Shown here in pieces: positions 7,277-10,119 of a stretch of 10,119 bases of DNA. Location of the stretch: NCBI GenBank assembly GCA_002329405.1, contig DCTE01000089.1, positions 1 to 10,119 on the forward strand, in the 5' to 3' direction. Within the stretch, counting starts at the first letter, position 1. Each line of letters starts with the position of its first letter. The position numbers and the translations under genes were made by a program. The notes beneath the pieces are model-generated. The model did no database searches. It saw nothing but the letters and a program-made list of their open reading frames with translations, and was not told the DNA's origin. The DNA is from Ruminococcaceae bacterium UBA1448 (GTDB lineage: Bacteria; Bacillota; Clostridia; Oscillospirales; Ruminococcaceae).

Positions 7277-7344
7277 GCTGTTCACCTTTCTGAGAAATCT
7301 GCCGCAGCCATCTGGTCAGGCCACGGCATGAAGAGTTCACCGAT

Positions 7345-7881
7345 TTATTTATTCATAACCTTGCCAACCGGAATGCTCAACACCGTAACGATCACACAGT
7401 TGAGCACCGCCGTTACCAATGCGACCATCGCCATCTGTCCAAAGGTGGCTGCTGACATCGGAGAAACATAGGTGCAGGCTGCAATCCCAATAAAGGTAAA
7501 CCCGGAAACCAGTGTGGTCAGGAAGGTTGTAACAACCGGGCGCAGCAGCGCAGGCAGCGGCAGCATGATCAGCAGCGCCATAGTCACCGCACCAATTGTC
7601 TCACTCAGAATATTAATCCAGGGCATGCTGGTTCCGATCTGGCTGATACAGCCGGAGATCAGGCCGATAATTGCCGCTTCATGCAGTTTTGGCCGGACGA
7701 TCAGCAGCGACAGGCAATAGGTCGCAATCAGGAAATTGGGGTGCATCCCCGCAACCGCCAGAAATCCGGCGCACAACCGCAAAACAACGCCGACCGCCAT
7801 CATCACGCCGACAAACAGCAGATTGTTCAGGTTTTTCAGGCCTTCTTGGTGAACTACATTGACTACTCTCTTTTCTGTCAT
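7345..7881 (-). CDS. ECF substrate-binding S component, TrpP-like (probable tryptophan transporter)
   Basis: A 178-residue polytopic membrane protein with about five to six hydrophobic segments: roughly 20-44, 50-63, 67-82, 95-115, 118-138 and 147-172. It occupies the S-component position immediately before two ECF ATPases and EcfT. The first helix has a GxxxA packing motif (G25, A29), comparable to the AxxxA by which S components contact EcfT. The pattern GMHPNF (45-50) followed by a short helix, a GLISG turn and TSMPWIN (84-90) resembles the Bacillus TrpP family from memory. A T-box with a likely Trp specifier precedes the gene and supports tryptophan as ligand. The ATG at 7881 follows GGAAAGGG at 8 bp. 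The ligand is inferred, not shown. Confidence 0.8.
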   Translation of the reverse strand: MTEKRVVNVVHQEGLKNLNNLLFVGVMMAVGVVLRLCAGFLAVAGMHPNFLIATYCLSLLIVRPKLHEAAIIGLISGCISQIGTSMPWINILSETIGAVTMALLIMLPLPALLRPVVTTFLTTLVSGFTFIGIAACTYVSPMSAATFGQMAMVALVTAVLNCVIVTVLSIPVGKVMNK

Positions 7882-7887
7882 GGTAAT

Positions 7888-7972
7888 AACCCTTTCCTGT
7901 GCGGTTGATTTTTTGATGCCCGACGCCCCACGCACAAAGAGGCGAAGGAAAACATGCCGGTCGGAAAGGGTT
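7888..7972 (-). promoter_or_regulatory. Inverted repeat that can sequester the S-component ribosome binding site
   Basis: AACCCTTTCC on the mRNA (7972-7963) is the exact complement of GGAAAGGGTT (7897-7888). The second arm contains the Shine-Dalgarno sequence of the S-component gene. The arms are 65 nt apart and lie after the T-box terminator, so they exist only in read-through transcripts. TGCGG next to the first arm can pair with CCGCA just before the second arm, offering an alternative fold. Confidence 0.45.
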
Positions 7973-7980
7973 TCCGCATA

Positions 7981-8019
7981 AAAACAAAAAGATCTGTCCT
8001 TAAAATTAAGGACAGATCT
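7981..8019 (-). terminator. T-box terminator
   Basis: AGATCTGTCCTTAA (8019-8006) and TTAAGGACAGATCT (8003-7990) form a perfect 14-bp stem around two bases. A T-rich tract TTTTGTTTT follows on the minus strand. It shares its upstream arm with the antiterminator, as expected for tRNA-controlled transcription attenuation. Confidence 0.93.
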
Positions 8020-8293
8020 ACAATCTGCGGTACCACCTTAATTGCCGTTCTCCCACAGATATACCGATAGTATCCCTGCGAACAGAACCGACCACTCTCC
8101 GAAATGCTAGCACATTCCCGGCCTTTAACGCAGGCATACGTCTCAGGTACTGGGAGCCGGAAACCGGCACCGTTCACCTCACCCTCCGTGGTCCATTTGC
8201 AGGCTGCTTACTGCGGGATTTCCATCATCGCCCGCTCTCTGGAAGCGCATATCCTGTTTGATATCCACATCATCGGTTTGTTTATTTGGTTAT
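7981..8293 (-). promoter_or_regulatory. T-box riboswitch upstream of the ECF-racemase operon, probable UGG (Trp) specifier
   Basis: This gene-free stretch holds a tRNA-sensing T-box leader. The conserved T-box AAGGTGGTACCGCA is at 8039-8026. The antiterminator can form between TTAAGG (8041-8036) and CCTTAA (8011-8006), which conflicts with the terminator hairpin. Upstream is AGAGAG followed by a distal hairpin GCGGG/CCCGC whose loop resembles the conserved GGUG-AA apical region of Stem I. A Stem II (8178-8146) shows a loop-E internal loop of GAAC against CAGU. The GCGTTAA motif lies at about 8133-8127. The best specifier is TGG at 8195-8193, followed by A as usual, in the strand after the distal hairpin. 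Uncharged tRNA would promote read-through. Confidence 0.88.
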
Positions 8294-8299
8294 GGTGAT

Positions 8300-8328
8300 A
8301 TATTAGCACGTAAAAAAGGGGTTGTCAA
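8300..8328 (-). promoter_or_regulatory. Sigma-A promoter of the T-box/ECF/racemase operon
   Basis: TTGACA (8328-8323), a 17-bp spacer and TAATAT (8305-8300) on the minus strand. The -35 is perfect and the -10 matches four of six. Predicted start is near 8293, at the beginning of the T-box leader. Confidence 0.85.
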
Positions 8329-8408
8329 TAATTTTTTATAAAAACAGCAGTTTGCCAAATTTTGAAAGTTCTCATTGAACACATTGCATAACAGCTGTCT
8401 GCACACAA

Positions 8409-8999
8409 TCATTTGGCATTTTGTTTTTCCATACCTCTGAGAATATGCCGGAACCGGAAGAAAAAAATGGTCGTCGTAATGGTTGAAGCCAGTATATCGG
8501 CGATCGGTTCCGAAAGGAAGATGCCATCGGTAGCCGGAAGCAAACCAGTCGAAGTAAAAATCACCGGCAGAATCAGGGCCAGCGGAATCAGCAGAAACAC
8601 CTTGCGCAGCAATGCGCAGAACATCGAAATCTTTGCTTCTCCCAGCGCAAGGAAGGTGTTCTGGCAGGCATTCTGCCCAAACATCGTAATCACACCGAAC
8701 AGGAAAATCCGCGCTCCATGCGCACCGATATCCAACAGGGTTATATCGCTGCTGAACAGCCGAATGACCACAGTCGGGAACAGCTGAATCAGCCCCCACA
8801 GCAAAAGGCAATAGACCGCATTACAGGTAATTAGTAACCGGAAGGTATGCCGGACACGTGCGGTATTGCCGGCACCATAGTTAAAGCTGGTGATTGGCTG
8901 GGCACCCTGGCACATTCCGGTCATCGGCATACTGAGTACAGACATACAGGTCACCAGCAGCGAGACGACCGACACATAATCGTCTCCGCCACCCGTATG
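8409..8999 (-). pseudogene. MATE-family efflux transporter, C-terminal half only, truncated by an integrated element
   Basis: An open frame of 196 codons matching the second half of a MATE (multidrug and toxic compound extrusion) transporter, a membrane antiporter that normally has 12 helices and about 450 residues. The sequence shows GAQPITSFNYGAGN, the hallmark at the start of the second six-helix bundle. Hydrophobic segments and a short charged tail ending at a TGA (8409) follow. Moving upstream, the frame reads GGDDYV, comparable to YGGDLYV in intact homologues. It then stops at an in-frame TGA at 9002-9000 with no start codon or ribosome site. The N-terminal six helices are absent. The recombinase gene end lies about 100 bp away, so loss is best explained by element integration, with the front half probably at the other end of the element. 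A GTG at 8975 could start a short product, but function is unlikely. Confidence 0.85.
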
Positions 9000-9003
9000 T
9001 CAA
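8985..9003. other. Probable attachment junction between MATE gene and integrated element
   Basis: MATE-like coding sequence is recognisable up to the GG codons at about 8990-8985. It loses homology by 8999, where a stop appears. Everything beyond is non-coding element sequence leading to the recombinase terminator. The crossover site of a large serine recombinase is therefore placed here, but the exact core dinucleotide cannot be set without the other junction or an empty site. Confidence 0.55.
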
Positions 9004-9036
9004 GCACACGACAAAAAAATATAATTCTGAAAAGCA

Positions 9037-9079
9037 GAAAACCCAAGCTACCAAGATAGATTTGATAGCCTGGGTTTTC
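9037..9079 (-). terminator. Terminator-like hairpin after the recombinase gene
   Basis: Arms 9037-9054 and 9062-9079 form an 18-bp stem. On the minus-strand RNA all 18 positions pair, two of them as G-U wobbles. On the plus-strand RNA those two become A-C mismatches, so the structure favours the recombinase transcript. The plus strand does have CGTTTTTG right after it, so it may act in both directions. The minus strand has its T-rich run about 15 bp further on. Confidence 0.65.
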
Positions 9080-9096
9080 CGTTTTTGTACCTTCAA

Positions 9097-10119
9097 TTAT
9101 TCAAAGAGGTCATGGACTTTGTAAACAATCTCAATGCGGTTGTCGGGGAATACATACACCTTTTCAATCAGCAGATCGGTCAGCTCAGAGGTCAGCACAT
9201 CCGCTTCTACAATCGAGTGAACGATCTCTTGTCGGCTGCTTTGGCGGGCCTGTTCTTCTCGCTTCAGCTTTGCCTGGGCGGTGACAGCAGCATAGGCATT
9301 TTTGACTTTCAGTATTTCTGCGTCATAAACTGCTTTCTCCGATTTATATGTGTCCAGCTCGATCTGCCCCAAGAGATACCGTTCAAAGAGAGCTTGCTTC
9401 TGGTCCTTCAGAACTTCCAGCTGCTTCTCATACTCAGAGCATTTGACAGCGGTGGCCTCCAGGTGAATGGTGCCGTCCTCATGTACGGGCAGCAGGATTT
9501 CCAGCTGCTTTTTCAAAGTGAGGAGGACGGCTTCTTCCAGCCCAGCAACATCTGCCCGGACATCGCGGCAGCGACTGTTCACATCAGCGGTAGAATGGCG
9601 GCACATATAAAACGGTCTCTTTTGGGCGATGCGGGAGAGTGCATGATCGCAGCAGCCACAATAGACCTTGCCTTTCAGTGGGTACTCCCTGGTTTTCTTG
9701 GTCGGCAAGGAGAATCGGCGCTGCACAGCCTGCACCTTTTCAAATAGTTCTTTGTCAACGATTGCCGGATGATGGTCGGGAATAATGAACCATTTGTCCC
9801 GGTCCTTCTTGCGGCTTCTTGTGCCGCCCACTTCAATGACTGCACGACGCCCGATGACATAGGAGCCGATATAGCGTTCGTCCTCCAGGATACGGAGAAC
9901 CGTAGAACTGCTCCAGCGTCCACGGGAGCGGGAGACATCGTGGTACTGCTGCCCATGCGCTGCTTTGTATTCTCCGGGGGTCGGGATGCCTCTCTTAAAG
10001 AGTTCCCTGGTAACGGCTGCCGCTCCAATTCCGGTTGCGGCAAGTTGGAAAATGAGCTGTACCACAGCAGCGGTTTCCGGGTTCGGTTCCATTCTGCCAT
10101 CGGCGCTTTTGCGATACCC
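9097..10119 (-). CDS. Large serine recombinase, C-terminal 340 residues (start outside window)
   Basis: A site-specific recombinase fragment. The N-terminal resolvase domain with the catalytic serine lies beyond the right edge, since the frame stays open to position 10119 (GYRKSADGRMEPNPETA at the edge). Visible are the recombinase DNA-binding domain (about residues 1-110 of the fragment, with IPTPGEYK and WSSSTVLRILEDERYIG) and a zinc ribbon. The ribbon cysteines are C154 and C157 in the CGCC segment, C173 in FYMC and C184 in SRC. A coiled-coil of about 80 residues follows, then the usual C-terminal beta segment VYVFPDNRIEIVYKV. Members integrate and excise elements between short att sites. 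Its stop codon is about 100 bp from the interrupted MATE gene. The ATG at 10092 is internal to the conserved domain, so it is not the start. Confidence 0.93.
   Translation of the reverse strand, partial: GYRKSADGRMEPNPETAAVVQLIFQLAATGIGAAAVTRELFKRGIPTPGEYKAAHGQQYHDVSRSRGRWSSSTVLRILEDERYIGSYVIGRRAVIEVGGTRSRKKDRDKWFIIPDHHPAIVDKELFEKVQAVQRRFSLPTKKTREYPLKGKVYCGCCDHALSRIAQKRPFYMCRHSTADVNSRCRDVRADVAGLEEAVLLTLKKQLEILLPVHEDGTIHLEATAVKCSEYEKQLEVLKDQKQALFERYLLGQIELDTYKSEKAVYDAEILKVKNAYAAVTAQAKLKREEQARQSSRQEIVHSIVEADVLTSELTDLLIEKVYVFPDNRIEIVYKVHDLFE

Larger units (their letters stand above)
9000..10119. mobile_element. End of an integrated mobile element carrying a large serine recombinase (continues right of window)
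   Basis: The recombinase gene lies next to a broken host gene and reads toward the junction, which is typical of elements integrated by large serine recombinases. These include Tn4451/Tn5397-like transposons, phage or integrative conjugative elements. Only the outer 1.1 kb is in the window, so the element type, cargo and size are unknown. Confidence 0.7.

Noticed and set aside
8146..8153. TAC or AGT as the T-box specifier codon (Tyr or Ser)
   Set aside because: These bases pair or form the loop-E internal loop of a well-formed Stem II, so they are structural rather than codon-reading.
8329..8408. Terminator for the MATE remnant between its stop and the T-box promoter
   Set aside because: The region is A+T-rich with only a short ACAGCTGT palindrome. 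No stem followed by a T tract could be built.
9085..9747. Plus-strand open frame of 220 codons inside the recombinase
   Set aside because: It is the mirror of a well-conserved recombinase coding region. The recombinase zinc ribbon and C-terminal motifs are unambiguous on the other strand.
1..10119. CRISPR array, tRNA, rRNA, toxin-antitoxin or phage defence genes
   Set aside because: I saw no regularly spaced repeats, no tRNA or rRNA signatures and no small gene pairs. All substantial sequence is explained by the listed operons and the element end.

Overview
The window looks like chromosome from an anaerobic Firmicute of the class Clostridia, probably a gut Oscillospiraceae-type organism. The reasons are a T-box leader, an energy-coupling-factor (ECF) transporter, a four-subunit ferredoxin-dependent 2-oxoacid oxidoreductase, strong AGGAGG-type ribosome binding sites, a LarA-type racemase and a large serine recombinase of the clostridial type. 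Every gene I can support lies on the minus strand, so the biological reading order is from high to low coordinates. The genus is not resolvable by eye.

Layout in transcription order. (1) 10119-9000: one end of an integrated element, with the C-terminal part of a large serine recombinase (9097-10119, start outside the window) and a long terminator-like hairpin (9037-9079). (2) 8999-8409: the C-terminal half of a MATE-family efflux transporter. Its reading frame is cut off where the element begins, so the element appears to have integrated inside this gene. (3) 8328-3464: a self-contained operon. It has a near-consensus promoter and a T-box riboswitch with a probable UGG (Trp) specifier, then an S component resembling TrpP (7345-7881), two ECF ATPases (6410-7276 and 5566-6423), EcfT (4814-5569) and a LarA-family nickel-pincer racemase (3511-4788), closed by a terminator. 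Reading frames overlap or nearly abut. (4) 3422-2511: a monocistronic lipoprotein of unknown function with a perfect-consensus promoter and its own terminator. (5) 2381-1: a P-loop ATPase followed by the delta (ferredoxin), alpha and beta subunits of a Vor/Kor-type 2-oxoacid:ferredoxin oxidoreductase. The beta subunit runs off the left edge and a gamma subunit is expected beyond it.

The most interesting unit is operon 3. Uncharged tRNA, probably tRNA-Trp, would permit expression of an ECF importer together with a LarA-type 2-hydroxyacid racemase or epimerase. This suggests that the racemase acts on a tryptophan-related hydroxyacid such as indole-3-lactate. The leader also has a perfect 10-bp inverted repeat that could hide the ribosome binding site of the S-component gene. 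The two ATPases carry complementary motif losses that fall in the same composite nucleotide site. The link to the oxidoreductase operon is only proximity, since promoters and terminators separate the two units.
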